Origin: Halanaeroarchaeum sp. HSR-CO
Lineage (GTDB): Archaea > Halobacteriota > Halobacteria > Halobacteriales > Halobacteriaceae
Length of the DNA stretch: 64,000 nucleotides
NCBI RefSeq assembly: GCF_024972755.1
Contig: NZ_CP087724.1
Location: 434,001 to 498,000, forward strand
Reading direction: 5' to 3'
In this document: positions 1 to 8,469 of the stretch, piece after piece
Position numbering within the stretch: the stretch's first letter is position 1
Layout of the letters: each line of letters opens with the position of its first letter
Notes under the pieces: generated by a model
What the model was told of the DNA's origin: nothing
The model's database searches: none
Seen by the model: the letters and a program-made list of their open reading frames with translations, nothing else
Translations under genes and position numbers: made by a program

Positions 1-355
1 CCAGCATGACAGGGTCGACGATCACGACCCTGTCCTGGGCGTCGTCGACGATGTGCTGGATGTGCCCATCGGGTAACAGCAGATTGATCATGTGAACCTG
101 GGCACCCATCGAGGCGACGCCGTAGTAGGCCTCCTGGTGCCAGTGGTTGTTCCACGCGAAGGTAGCGACCCGGTCGCCCCGTTCGATGCCGAAGTCCTCG
201 AGGGCCGACGCGAGCTTTCGTACTCGTTCGCCGTACTCCGCGAAGGTGAACCGCTGGATCCCTTCGTGGGTTCGGGAGACGATCTCCTGATTCGGATAGA
301 CGTTTTCCGCACGCCACAGGAACGAACGCAGGTTGAGGGTTGCGCCACCTGGCAT
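1..355 (-). CDS. Acyl-CoA synthetase (AMP-forming), N-terminal part only
   Basis: This is the first ~118 residues of an AMP-dependent acyl-CoA ligase; the gene runs off the left edge of the window. The visible part starts MPGGATLNLRSF and carries the N-terminal ligase motif around residues 40-100: a 'TFAEYGERVRKLASAL' helix, 'GIERGDRVATFAWN', and 'AYYGVASMGAQVHMINLLL', which matches long- and medium-chain fatty acid CoA ligases. The AMP-binding P-loop and the C-terminal lysine lie outside. It would activate a free acid to its CoA thioester, feeding the dehydrogenase, hydratase and kinase genes that follow. It is transcribed away from the kinase gene, across a palindromic AT-rich intergenic stretch. 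Chain-length preference cannot be judged. Confidence 0.88.
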   Translation of the reverse strand, partial: MPGGATLNLRSFLWRAENVYPNQEIVSRTHEGIQRFTFAEYGERVRKLASALEDFGIERGDRVATFAWNNHWHQEAYYGVASMGAQVHMINLLLPDGHIQHIVDDAQDRVVIVDPVML

Positions 356-377
356 GTTCAACAATCATTATGGAATT

Positions 378-391
378 ATACATAAATGTAT
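378..391. promoter_or_regulatory. Palindromic AT-rich element between divergent acyl-CoA genes
   Basis: The sequence ATACATAAATGTAT is an inverted repeat (ATACAT/ATGTAT with a 2-base spacer). It lies 23-36 bp before the acyl-CoA synthetase start, where its TATA box would be expected, and about 100 bp before the divergent kinase start. It may be a shared TATA region or an operator for the IclR-type regulator encoded at 4876-5646. The regulatory role is inference. Confidence 0.4.
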
Positions 392-485
392 GCCACTTCG
401 TGGCTCACTCGGTGGAACGCGGATGGATCGGCATCGCTACGATCTGGCCGAAATCTATTCCTGGGTGGGCCGTCGAGGGCCCTCC

Positions 486-1556
486 ATGACAGAAGACCGC
501 GAGGAGTACTTCGAACGACTGGTCGACGAGCAGTCGCTGTCGTCGTATCTGACCGCGGAACTCGGCCCGGCAGCGACCTTCGGCGTCGACCGGCACGACG
601 AGGGCCACTCCAACGAGACGTTGTTCGTGACGTGGGGCGAGCGGGACCTCGTCGTTCGACGACCGCCGCCGGGGGAGACCGCCGACACCGCCCACCAGGT
701 ACTCAGGGAGTATCGGGTCATGGACGCGCTCCAGGAGACGCCCGTCCCGGTGCCCCCGACCGTCCTCGCCTGCGAGGACGAGTCCATCATCGGCAGCGAG
801 TTCTACGTGATGGAGCGCGTCGATGGCGACGTCCTCCGTGACGACGAACCGGAGCGGTTCGCCACGCCGTCGCTGCGCGAGCAGGTGGGCGAGACCCTCG
901 TCGACACGCTCGCGAGCATCCACGCGGTCGACTACGATGCCGTCGGCCTGGCGGATTTCGGCCGGCCCGAGGGCTACACGGCACGTCAGGTCGAGCGCTG
1001 GCAGCGACAGTTGGCCTGGGCGTTCGAGCGGACCGAGGCGGTCCGGGCGATTCCCGAACTCGAGGAGGTTGGTGCGTGGCTCGCCGAGAACGCCCCGACC
1101 GACCACCCGCGATCGCTCGTTCACGGGGACTACAAACTGGATAACGTGCTCTACGCTCCCGGGACGCCCCCGTCCGTCGCCGCCATCTTCGACTGGGAGA
1201 TGGCGACGCTCGGCGACCCGCGGGCCGACCTCGGGTGGCTGCTGGCGTACTGGCGGGACGACACCGAACCGGCGGTTCGGGACGCCGTTCACGCCCCCGC
1301 GTTCACCGCGGCCGAGGGGTATCCGTCCCGCCGCGACCTCGTCGAACGGTGGGAGGCGCGGACCGGATTCACCTTCGAACACGAACGGTTCTATCGCGTG
1401 CTCGCGGTGTACAAGTTGGCGGGGCTCGGCGAGATGTTCTACCGGCGCCACCTCGAGGGGAACGCCGACGACGCGCTCTACCCCGAGATGGAAACGCGGG
1501 TCCCCGCCCTGGCCGAGCGGGCGCTGGCGATCCGGGACGGCAAGGACCCGCTGTAG
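486..1556 (+). CDS. ACAD10/11-type phosphotransferase (APH-fold kinase)
   Basis: A 356-residue protein of the aminoglycoside phosphotransferase/choline kinase fold. It shows the catalytic loop HGDYKLDN (about residues 218-225) and the metal-binding segment 'FDWEMATLGDPRADLGWLL' (about 238-256), a combination typical of the kinase domain of ACAD10/ACAD11 and of LvaA-like 4-hydroxyacyl-CoA kinases rather than of drug-resistance enzymes. In those systems the kinase phosphorylates the 4-hydroxyl of an acyl-CoA, which a dedicated acyl-CoA dehydrogenase then eliminates. A suitable dehydrogenase lies at 3587-4807. I chose the ATG at 486 (MTEDREEYFERL) because the domain begins there; in-frame ATGs at 423 and further upstream add an unconserved-looking tail. 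The substrate is inferred from family and context. Confidence 0.85.
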   Translation: MTEDREEYFERLVDEQSLSSYLTAELGPAATFGVDRHDEGHSNETLFVTWGERDLVVRRPPPGETADTAHQVLREYRVMDALQETPVPVPPTVLACEDESIIGSEFYVMERVDGDVLRDDEPERFATPSLREQVGETLVDTLASIHAVDYDAVGLADFGRPEGYTARQVERWQRQLAWAFERTEAVRAIPELEEVGAWLAENAPTDHPRSLVHGDYKLDNVLYAPGTPPSVAAIFDWEMATLGDPRADLGWLLAYWRDDTEPAVRDAVHAPAFTAAEGYPSRRDLVERWEARTGFTFEHERFYRVLAVYKLAGLGEMFYRRHLEGNADDALYPEMETRVPALAERALAIRDGKDPL

Positions 1557-1622
1557 GCGTCGATCGTCGCCCGCTGCTCCGACATCACGAAGATTGATGA
1601 GGGTTCCGGGTGGATTTCGTCC

Positions 1623-3590
1623 ATGGTAGTCGAGCTCGCGGACATCGACCAGATAGCGGTCCTCGGGGCGGGAAACATGGGGCACGGCATCGCCGAGGTC
1701 GCGGCCCTGACGGGGTACGACGTCGTCATGCGCGACATCGAACGGGACCTCGTCGACGACGGGTACGCGGACATCGAGTGGTCCGTCGAGAAACTGGTGG
1801 AGAAGGGCGTCGTCGACGAGGACCCGGCGACGATCATGGCCCGCATCGAGACGACGACCGACCTGGCGGCCGCCGTGACGGATGCCGACGTGGTGATCGA
1901 GGCGGCACCGGAGCGACTCGACCTCAAACGAGACATCTTCACCGACCTCGACGAGTTGACCGACGACGAGGCCATCCTCGCGACGAACACCTCCTCGATC
2001 TCGATCACGCAGATCGCGGCGGCGACCGATCGGCCCGAGCGCGTCGTCGGCATGCACTTTTTCAACCCGCCGGTGAAGATGGACCTCGTCGAGGTCATCT
2101 ACGGGGCGGAGACCGCCGACGAGACCGCCGAGACGATCTCCGACCTCGTCGAGACCATGGGCAAGACCCCCATCTACGTCCGCAAGGACGTCAACGGATT
2201 CGTCGTCAACAGCGTCCTCGCCCCCTACGTCGACGAACCTGCCTGGATGGTCTCGGACGGGGCGGCGACGATACGGGAGGCCGACGCGACGATGGTCCAC
2301 GAGCGGGGGTATCCGATGGGGCCTTTCGAACTGAGCGACCTGACTGGTATCGACGTGGGCTACCACGTTCGCAACGAGGCCGGGAAGCCAATCGCACCGA
2401 TCGTCCAGGAGAAAGTCGACGCCGAGGAGCTCGGCCGAAAGACGGGCCGTGGCTACTACGAGTACGAGGACGGCGACGGCGCGGATTACACCGTCGACGA
2501 CGCCGGTGACTTCGACCACCTGCGGGTCGAGGCGCGGATGGTGAACGAGGCGGCCACACTCGTCGGTGGCGGCGTCGCGACGCCCGACGCCGTCGACACC
2601 GGGATGCGACTCGGGACGGGCTTTCCCGAGGGTCCCTGCCGTCGCGGCGACGACATCGGCCTCGGGACGATCCTGGAGAAACTCCGTGCGCTCCACGAGG
2701 AGACCGGCGAGGAGCGGTTCGAACCCGCGCCGTACCTCGTCGGTCTCGTACAGTCGGGGCACACCGGGAAGACGGCCGGCCGAGGATTCTACGACTACGC
2801 GTCCTCGGACGACGACCCTGGCGAGTACCAGGCAATCGACTACGAACTGTCCGACGACGGCCTGCTGGAGATCGAACTCGACCGGCCGGAACGGCTCAAC
2901 GCCCTCAACGACGCGATGACCGAGAGTATCGTCGACCTCCTGGAGAGCGTCGACGAGGACGCGGTCCGGGCGGTGGTCTTCCGGGGCGCGGGCGACCGGG
3001 CGTTCTGTGCGGGGGCGGACATCAGCGGCTTCAGCGACATCCACCCGGCAAAGTATGCCGAACCAACCGAGGTATTCACCCTCGTCGACGAATTCCCTGC
3101 ACCGACGGTGGCGGCCATCGACGGCTACTGTCTGGGTGGCGGTCTGGAACTCGCGCTGGCCTGTGACTTGCGCGTGGCGACCGACGACTCGACCTTCGGC
3201 TTCCCGGAGATCGATCTCGGATTGTTCCCCGGTGGGGGCGGGACACAGCGTGCGATGCGGATACTCGGCGAGGGGCGGGCGAAGGAACTCGTCTTCCGCG
3301 GCACGCAGATCGACGCGGAGCGGGCGGCCGACTGGGGGCTGATCAATCGGTCGGTCGTCCCCGAGGCGTTCGAGGACGTCGTCGATGCGTACGTCGACGA
3401 CCTCCTGGCGGGCCCGCCGATCGCGTTACGGCGGGCCAAACGCGTGATGAACGGTGGCGCCGACGAGAACCTCGATGCCGGCCTCGAGATGGAGAGTCAG
3501 GCGTTCAGTCTCTTGCTGACCACAGACGACTTCGTGGAAGGTGCGGCCGCGTTCAACGAGGACCGGGACCCCGAGTTCGAGGGCTCCTAG
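1623..3590 (+). CDS. Fused 3-hydroxyacyl-CoA dehydrogenase / enoyl-CoA hydratase
   Basis: A 655-residue bifunctional beta-oxidation enzyme. Residues 1-~190 form the NAD-binding domain with 'VLGAGNMGHG'. Residues ~190-390 hold two copies of the C-terminal 3HCDH helical domain, including the 'MGPFELSDLTGIDVG' motif. From ~415 to the end is an enoyl-CoA hydratase/isomerase with the oxyanion-hole segment 'AFCAGADISGF', 'DGYCLGGGLELALACDLR' and the acidic 'FPEIDLGLFPGGGG'. The dehydrogenase-first order is the one used in archaeal fusions and the reverse of bacterial FadB. It would hydrate enoyl-CoA and oxidise the 3-hydroxyacyl-CoA in the cytosol. Its last 4 bases overlap the end of the convergent acyl-CoA dehydrogenase gene. 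Confidence 0.95.
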   Translation: MVVELADIDQIAVLGAGNMGHGIAEVAALTGYDVVMRDIERDLVDDGYADIEWSVEKLVEKGVVDEDPATIMARIETTTDLAAAVTDADVVIEAAPERLDLKRDIFTDLDELTDDEAILATNTSSISITQIAAATDRPERVVGMHFFNPPVKMDLVEVIYGAETADETAETISDLVETMGKTPIYVRKDVNGFVVNSVLAPYVDEPAWMVSDGAATIREADATMVHERGYPMGPFELSDLTGIDVGYHVRNEAGKPIAPIVQEKVDAEELGRKTGRGYYEYEDGDGADYTVDDAGDFDHLRVEARMVNEAATLVGGGVATPDAVDTGMRLGTGFPEGPCRRGDDIGLGTILEKLRALHEETGEERFEPAPYLVGLVQSGHTGKTAGRGFYDYASSDDDPGEYQAIDYELSDDGLLEIELDRPERLNALNDAMTESIVDLLESVDEDAVRAVVFRGAGDRAFCAGADISGFSDIHPAKYAEPTEVFTLVDEFPAPTVAAIDGYCLGGGLELALACDLRVATDDSTFGFPEIDLGLFPGGGGTQRAMRILGEGRAKELVFRGTQIDAERAADWGLINRSVVPEAFEDVVDAYVDDLLAGPPIALRRAKRVMNGGADENLDAGLEMESQAFSLLLTTDDFVEGAAAFNEDRDPEFEGS

Positions 3591-4807
3591 GGGTCGCCGA
3601 ATCGGGAGATCTGTTCGAGTTCGGCTGGGTCGACGTCGGCGAACGCCTCCCTGGCGATGGTTCGCTTGTGGACCTCGTCCGCACCGTCGATGATCCTGAA
3701 CTGCCGAACGTTCTGGTAGAACTCCGCGAGCGGCAGGTCCTTCGCGATACCGTTCCCCCCGGTGTACTGGACGGCCGTGTCGACCACGTCCTGTACGACG
3801 TTCGCAGTGAACACCTTGCTCATCGAGACGGCGACGCGTGCCTCCTCGCCGGCGGCGATCTCGGCGGCGGCCTGTCGGTTGAGGGCGCGGGCAGCCTGCA
3901 GTTTCGTCTCCATCTCCGCGATCTCGAAACGGGGACTCTGTCGCTCGGAGAGCGGTCCCCCGAAGCCCTCGCGCTCGGAGAGGTAGGCCTTCGCGATGGA
4001 GAGTGCGCGTTCGCCCATGCCCGAAAAGCGCATGCAGTGGGTCAATCGCGCCGGGCCGAGTCGCTCCTGGACGTGAGCGAAGCCCTCGCCCTCTTCGCCG
4101 AGGATATGTTCGTCCGGGACGCGGACCCCGTCGAAGACGACCTCTGCGTGACCCTTCCCGGTGGTCTCCCCGCCCATGTGTGGGATGTTTCGGACGATCT
4201 CGACACCCGGCGCGTCCGCCGGGACGAGGAAGACGGAACTTCCCTCGTAGGGGTGGGCGTCCGCGTCGGAACGCGCGAAGACGAGAAGGACGTCCGCGTC
4301 GATGCCCTGCGTGGTCCACCACTTGTGGCCGTCGATGATCCAGTCGTCCCCGTCGCGTTCGGCCGTCGTCTGCAACATCTTCGGGTCCGACCCGCCGCCC
4401 TGCATCGGTTCGGTCATGGCGAAGCCGGATTTCATCCGTCCCTCGACGAGCGGTTCCAGGTACTGCTCTTTTTGCAGGTCTGTGCCGTGCATCTCGAGGA
4501 GATGCATGTTCCCCTCGTCGGGGGCGTCGACGCGCATCGCCATCGGTCCCAGCGCGCTGCGCCCGGCCTGTTCGAAGGTTGGGAGGACGTCCCGGAAGTC
4601 GTAGCCCATCCCGCCGTGTTCGGTCCCGATCTGCGGGGCGTAGACCTCGTACTCGCGAGCCGCCTCGCGGAGTTCCCGGACCGTCCCTTCAGAGACGGTC
4701 GTCCCCCCCGAGAGCTCGCGTTCGGCCGGGATGACGACCTCGTCCATCAGCCGTCGGGCGCGGTCGGCGAGCGCTTCCGCTTCGGCGGAGTCGGTAAATG
4801 ATAACAT
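3587..4807 (-). CDS. Acyl-CoA dehydrogenase, ACAD10/11-like
   Basis: A 406-residue FAD-dependent acyl-CoA dehydrogenase. The FAD/substrate segment 'FAMTEPMQGGGSDPKML' lies near residues 133-149, followed by the beta-domain 'DGHKWWTTQGIDADVLLVFARSD'. The C-terminal helix domain has 'YTGGNGIAKDLPLAEFYQNVR' and ends in 'RIIDGADEVHKRTIAREAF'. The 'DGxDEVH' form, in place of the usual 'EGTxEI', is characteristic of the ACAD10/11 and LvaC-like branch, which works with an APH-fold kinase; such a kinase is encoded at 486-1556. The start is preceded by a TATA-like box (CTATATGCC, about 4829-4837) at leaderless distance. The IclR gene lies 68 bp upstream on the same strand and probably controls it. Confidence 0.93.
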   Translation of the reverse strand: MLSFTDSAEAEALADRARRLMDEVVIPAERELSGGTTVSEGTVRELREAAREYEVYAPQIGTEHGGMGYDFRDVLPTFEQAGRSALGPMAMRVDAPDEGNMHLLEMHGTDLQKEQYLEPLVEGRMKSGFAMTEPMQGGGSDPKMLQTTAERDGDDWIIDGHKWWTTQGIDADVLLVFARSDADAHPYEGSSVFLVPADAPGVEIVRNIPHMGGETTGKGHAEVVFDGVRVPDEHILGEEGEGFAHVQERLGPARLTHCMRFSGMGERALSIAKAYLSEREGFGGPLSERQSPRFEIAEMETKLQAARALNRQAAAEIAAGEEARVAVSMSKVFTANVVQDVVDTAVQYTGGNGIAKDLPLAEFYQNVRQFRIIDGADEVHKRTIAREAFADVDPAELEQISRFGDP

Positions 4808-4875
4808 GCCTGCATCATCTCGGGGCTGGCATATAGTTGTACCTCTATATGGGATCGGGCTCCGATCGACCGCGG

Positions 4876-5646
4876 TCAGTCGTAGGTCAGGTCGATCCGT
4901 AACTCCTGGACGGCGTCCTCGAGCAGGGCGGGATACGTGGATTCGAGGTCCTCGGTCTCGACGCGTGCCGCCGGGCCGAAGACACTCAGGCCACCCAGCA
5001 AGTCGTCGTGCTGGTCGTAGACCGGCACCCCCGCCGCGCGGAGCCCCTCCATGTGTTCTCCGACGTTCGTCGCGTATCCTCGGCTCCGAGCGGCCGCGAG
5101 GGTCTCCCGTAGGCGGTCCGGATCGGTTATCGAGTTGTCCGTATAGCTATCGAGGTCGACAGCCGCGACGTATTCCTCCAGACGGGCCTCGGACCACTCC
5201 GCGAGGATTGCCTTGCCGGCCGCGAGGACGTGCAACGGACGGCGCGTTCCGATCATCGTGTCGCTCTGCAGGGGGTGACGACCACCGGCCCGGTGGACGT
5301 AGACACCCTCGAACCGTTCTGGAACCAGGAACAGTGCCCGTTCGCCGGTGGCCTGAGCGAGTTCGATCACCTTCTGTCTCGCCACGAGGTAGCCCTGCTT
5401 GCGCAGGCGTGGCGGCTCGCTCAGTTGTAAAAATCGCAGGGAGAGCCGATATTCGCCGTCCTCCTCGACGAGATAGCCCATGCGGTACAGGGTCTCGAGA
5501 TGCCGGTAGGCCGTACTCTTGGCCACCCCGATCTCATCGCGGATGTCGGCGAGCGACCGTCCGTCTGCATCCCGGAGCAACTCCAGGATCTCGAAGGACG
5601 TACGGGTCGTCGACACCCCTGCGGTCCGGTCGGCCTGGTCTGTCAT
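4876..5646 (-). CDS. IclR family transcriptional regulator
   Basis: A 256-residue regulator with an N-terminal winged helix (residues ~10-75: 'TSFEILELLRDADGRSLADI', then 'VAKSTAYRHLETLYRMGYLVE') and a C-terminal IclR effector-binding domain (GAF-like, ~80-250). The length is normal for the family. The start chosen (MTDQADRTAGVS) lies just before the winged helix; an in-frame extension to 5847 has no recognisable domain. In haloarchaea IclR proteins commonly control catabolic genes. The adjacent co-oriented acyl-CoA dehydrogenase and nearby acyl-CoA genes suggest an acyl-CoA or hydroxy-acid ligand, which is inference. Confidence 0.92.
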   Translation of the reverse strand: MTDQADRTAGVSTTRTSFEILELLRDADGRSLADIRDEIGVAKSTAYRHLETLYRMGYLVEEDGEYRLSLRFLQLSEPPRLRKQGYLVARQKVIELAQATGERALFLVPERFEGVYVHRAGGRHPLQSDTMIGTRRPLHVLAAGKAILAEWSEARLEEYVAAVDLDSYTDNSITDPDRLRETLAAARSRGYATNVGEHMEGLRAAGVPVYDQHDDLLGGLSVFGPAARVETEDLESTYPALLEDAVQELRIDLTYD

Positions 5647-5860
5647 ACTCGTTCGTTCGGGTCGATTCGCATCAACGTTTTGTATAGTCGACCGATCCGT
5701 TCGACGAGGTGAAATAGCGGTCGGCGAGTCGAAGCGATCGCCCTCAGCCATCGCCAGGCCCCGTTCCTGTGGACCGGAAACACGGCAGTGGTCGCATCCC
5801 ATCGCCAGGGTCGTGCCATCATTCCTGGCGAACCCCGCAGGGACCATTGCGGCCGGGTCC

Positions 5861-7786
5861 TCAGATATCGGTCACGCAGTCGTGGGCGACGTCGACGGCC
5901 TCGGCGTCTTCCGGGAGGAGTGCCACGACGAGGTAGGTGGGGTACTCCTCGAAGTACGCCACCAGTCGGGCGATCCGATCCGAATCGATGGCCTCCAGGG
6001 AGTCGAGGACCATGAACGGCAGGCGCTCGTACACCTCGTGGACGAGGTAGCCGGCCAGGGCGAACACCAGGCCGGTGACCTCCCGCTCGCTCTCCGAGAG
6101 GTGGTCGACGGTATCCTCGTAGCTGACGCCGTCGTCGGACGACCGGACAACGTGCAGGTCGAAGCGCTTCTCGCCGTTCGGTCCCTCGCCGGTGGTCCGC
6201 TCGATCCAGATTCGGTCGAGGTTCTCGTACTCGAGGACGTCGAGGACCGTCGCCATGTGCTCGTTGAACGCCTCGACTGCGCCGTCTTCGAGGCGTTCGA
6301 TGCGGGTTCGGAGCTCGGTCAACGCCTCGGCGATCGCGTCGCGTTCGGCCTCGAGGGCCGCGATGCGGTCGCGCTCCTCGTCGAGGGTCCCGAGTTGCTC
6401 GTCGATGCCCTCGATTGTGGATTCGACCTGGTCGCGTTCGAACTCGAGTTCGGTGACCGCCCGCTGGAGGGTGAGTACCTCGCTCCGGTCGGCCGCCTCG
6501 AGTTCCGCGATCCGGTCGTCGAGGTGCTCGACGCGGGCGTCGAGTTCCTCGCGTCGGTCTGCGAGATCCTCGATGCTGGCCTCCCGCGATTCGATCTCCG
6601 ATTCGACGTTCTCCAATCGCCGCTCCAGATCCGCTCTGCGCTCGCGCTCGGCCTCGACGGTCTTTCGCCGTTCGACCCGCGCTTCGAGGGTCGATTCGAT
6701 CTCCTGCCGCTCGGCGACCGTCTCGCGCCGGAGGTCCTGGATCGATTCGACGGTCTCCTCGATCCTCGATCGTGGTACCTCGCTACCACAGGTCCAGCAG
6801 ACGGTGGCATCCGCGACCAGCCGGTCCGTGACGGCATCGGGGGTGGTCCCCAGGGCATCCCGTAGCTCGCCGTGTTCACCGTCGACCATCTCGCGGTTGA
6901 ACTGGACGATGCGCTGGAGCTGGTTCACCGTCGTGTCGAGTGAGCGCTTGTGGTCTCGGAGCCGGTCGATCTCGGCCTCGAGTGACTCGACGTCGGCGTC
7001 GTCGTCAGCCTCGAGCGCGTCGAGTTCCTCGCGGAGTTCCGCACGCTCGTCTTCGAGGGCCGCCAGGCTGTCGCGTTCGGTCTCCAGCCGAAACTCGACG
7101 TCGTCTAGCTCCGATCGGACGTTCGAGCGCTCGGTGACCGCCCGGTCGAGTTCGTCTTCGATCTCCCTGGATTCTGCGACCGAGCGGTCGATGGCGTCGA
7201 GTTCGTCTCTCTTCTCCGCGAGTTCGGCGTCCAGTTGTTCGCGTCGCTCGAGGAGTCCCTCGCGTTTCTCGACGAGCCCCGGCCGCCGATCCTGTCGATT
7301 TCGTAAATTTTCGAGTCGGCGATCGATCTCGGTTCGCCGCTGGGTCTGCGACGCGATCTCGGCGCGGATGGCGTCGTCGTCGACGGGTCGCATGATGACC
7401 TCCCGCAGGTCGTCGCCCCGCACGACGGCCTGCCGTGCCTCGTTGTCCTCGAGGAGGTACGCGAACAGGTCGCCCACGTCGCTCTCCGGGTCGAACGGCT
7501 CGCCGCCGCGGTGGACGCGGCCGTCCTGACGGGTGAGCGTTCGTCGGAACTCCTCGTCGCCGATGATGATCGACGCCACTCCTTCGTCGGCATCGGCCTT
7601 CAGCGAGACGGCGGACCCGCCCAGCGCGCCGATGAGCGCTCGCAGGAACGACGTCCGGTTCGTGGCGTTTCGTCCCGCCAATACGGTGAGTCCCGGTTCG
7701 AGTTCGACGACCGTCTCGTCGATGCCGCCGACGTTCCGGGCCGAGACCCGTACCGGCCCCTCGAGGGTCGCCGGTTCGCTCGTCAT
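5861..7786 (-). CDS. Archaea-specific SMC-related protein (Sph3-like)
   Basis: A 641-residue Rad50/SMC-like coiled-coil protein. An N-terminal nucleotide-binding segment ('VLAGRNATNRTSFLRAL', residues ~35-52) and a C-terminal ABC segment ('HLSESEREVTGLVFALAG', then 'LPFMVLDSLEAID', ~565-605) flank two long coiled-coil arms rich in Glu, Arg and Leu. The arms meet at a CxxC zinc hook, CWTC near residue 330. The Walker A is degenerate: Asn-Arg stands where Gly-Lys is expected. This matches the haloarchaeal SMC-related family encoded beside rdfA, known as Sph3 in Haloferax volcanii. It follows the rdfA gene by 68 bp on the same strand. The role in cell-shape control comes from the Haloferax locus and is not visible in the sequence. 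Confidence 0.88.
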   Translation of the reverse strand: MTSEPATLEGPVRVSARNVGGIDETVVELEPGLTVLAGRNATNRTSFLRALIGALGGSAVSLKADADEGVASIIIGDEEFRRTLTRQDGRVHRGGEPFDPESDVGDLFAYLLEDNEARQAVVRGDDLREVIMRPVDDDAIRAEIASQTQRRTEIDRRLENLRNRQDRRPGLVEKREGLLERREQLDAELAEKRDELDAIDRSVAESREIEDELDRAVTERSNVRSELDDVEFRLETERDSLAALEDERAELREELDALEADDDADVESLEAEIDRLRDHKRSLDTTVNQLQRIVQFNREMVDGEHGELRDALGTTPDAVTDRLVADATVCWTCGSEVPRSRIEETVESIQDLRRETVAERQEIESTLEARVERRKTVEAERERRADLERRLENVESEIESREASIEDLADRREELDARVEHLDDRIAELEAADRSEVLTLQRAVTELEFERDQVESTIEGIDEQLGTLDEERDRIAALEAERDAIAEALTELRTRIERLEDGAVEAFNEHMATVLDVLEYENLDRIWIERTTGEGPNGEKRFDLHVVRSSDDGVSYEDTVDHLSESEREVTGLVFALAGYLVHEVYERLPFMVLDSLEAIDSDRIARLVAYFEEYPTYLVVALLPEDAEAVDVAHDCVTDI

Positions 7787-7854
7787 ATTCCGTCTCCTGG
7801 CCCCGCCGACGGGTAAACGTTGTCACTCCAGCACTCCGCCGGTTCGGGAGGGCA

Positions 7855-8469
7855 TCAGCCCCCGCCACACTCGCATCCTTCGGCCTCGAGGAACTCGGCG
7901 ACGTCCATCTCGGTCCCACACGCCTCGCAGTGGATTCGGATCTCCACGTAGACGTCCAGGTCGCCGGCATCGACGTCGCCCCTGTCGCGGAGACGCTCGA
8001 CCGTCTCGCGTGTCACCGCCGCCGTGCGCCCGCGAAGTCGTTCCAGGGTCTCCGCCCCGCTCTCGACCGGGTCCCTCCCCTCGCGTTCGAGGGTCGCCCC
8101 GCGGACGTCGCGGAGGTAGGTGTGCATCGCCTGGTGGGTGACGAAGTCCGAGTCCACGACTTCGACGTCGACGCCTTCGCGTTCGAGTTCCCGGCGTTTC
8201 TGCACCCGGGCCCCCTCGGTCACGTCGTCGCCAGTGAGCACCGAGTACGCGTGGGCGACGTCGTACTGGCTCGCTCTCTGGCCGGCCGAGTCGAGGGCCG
8301 CGGCGAGGACCTTCCGGTTGAACTCGTCGGCCAGATCGCGGAGGCTGTATCGATCGTCGTCGCGGGTCCACTTGCGCTCGAGGTCGGCGCCGACGTCGCC
8401 GAGGTCGTACGTCCCGATGACGCGTGCGACCTTGCTTCTCGTGACCGTTTCGGTGCGCTCGTCGCTCAT
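7855..8469 (-). CDS. rdfA: Rod-determining factor RdfA
   Basis: A 204-residue soluble protein recognised as the haloarchaeal RdfA family by its opening ('SKVARVIGTYDLGDVGADLE', 'YSLRDLADEFNRKVLAAAL'), its central 'VVDSDFVTHQAMHTYLRD' region and its small C-terminal cysteine cluster (CEAC then CEC at the end, four Cys, possibly zinc-binding). In Haloferax volcanii this protein is needed for rod-shaped cells and is encoded next to an SMC-like gene, the arrangement seen here. A TATA-like GTATGTATCC lies about 27 bp before the ATG, suggesting a leaderless transcript that continues into the SMC-like gene. DNA-binding activity is not evident. Confidence 0.85.
   Translation of the reverse strand: MSDERTETVTRSKVARVIGTYDLGDVGADLERKWTRDDDRYSLRDLADEFNRKVLAAALDSAGQRASQYDVAHAYSVLTGDDVTEGARVQKRRELEREGVDVEVVDSDFVTHQAMHTYLRDVRGATLEREGRDPVESGAETLERLRGRTAAVTRETVERLRDRGDVDAGDLDVYVEIRIHCEACGTEMDVAEFLEAEGCECGGG

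Noticed and set aside
405-3044. An 879-codon open frame on the minus strand
   Set aside because: It lies antisense to the kinase and the 3HCDH/ECH gene, which have clear domains. Long antisense frames are expected in GC-rich coding DNA, and its product has no recognisable domain.
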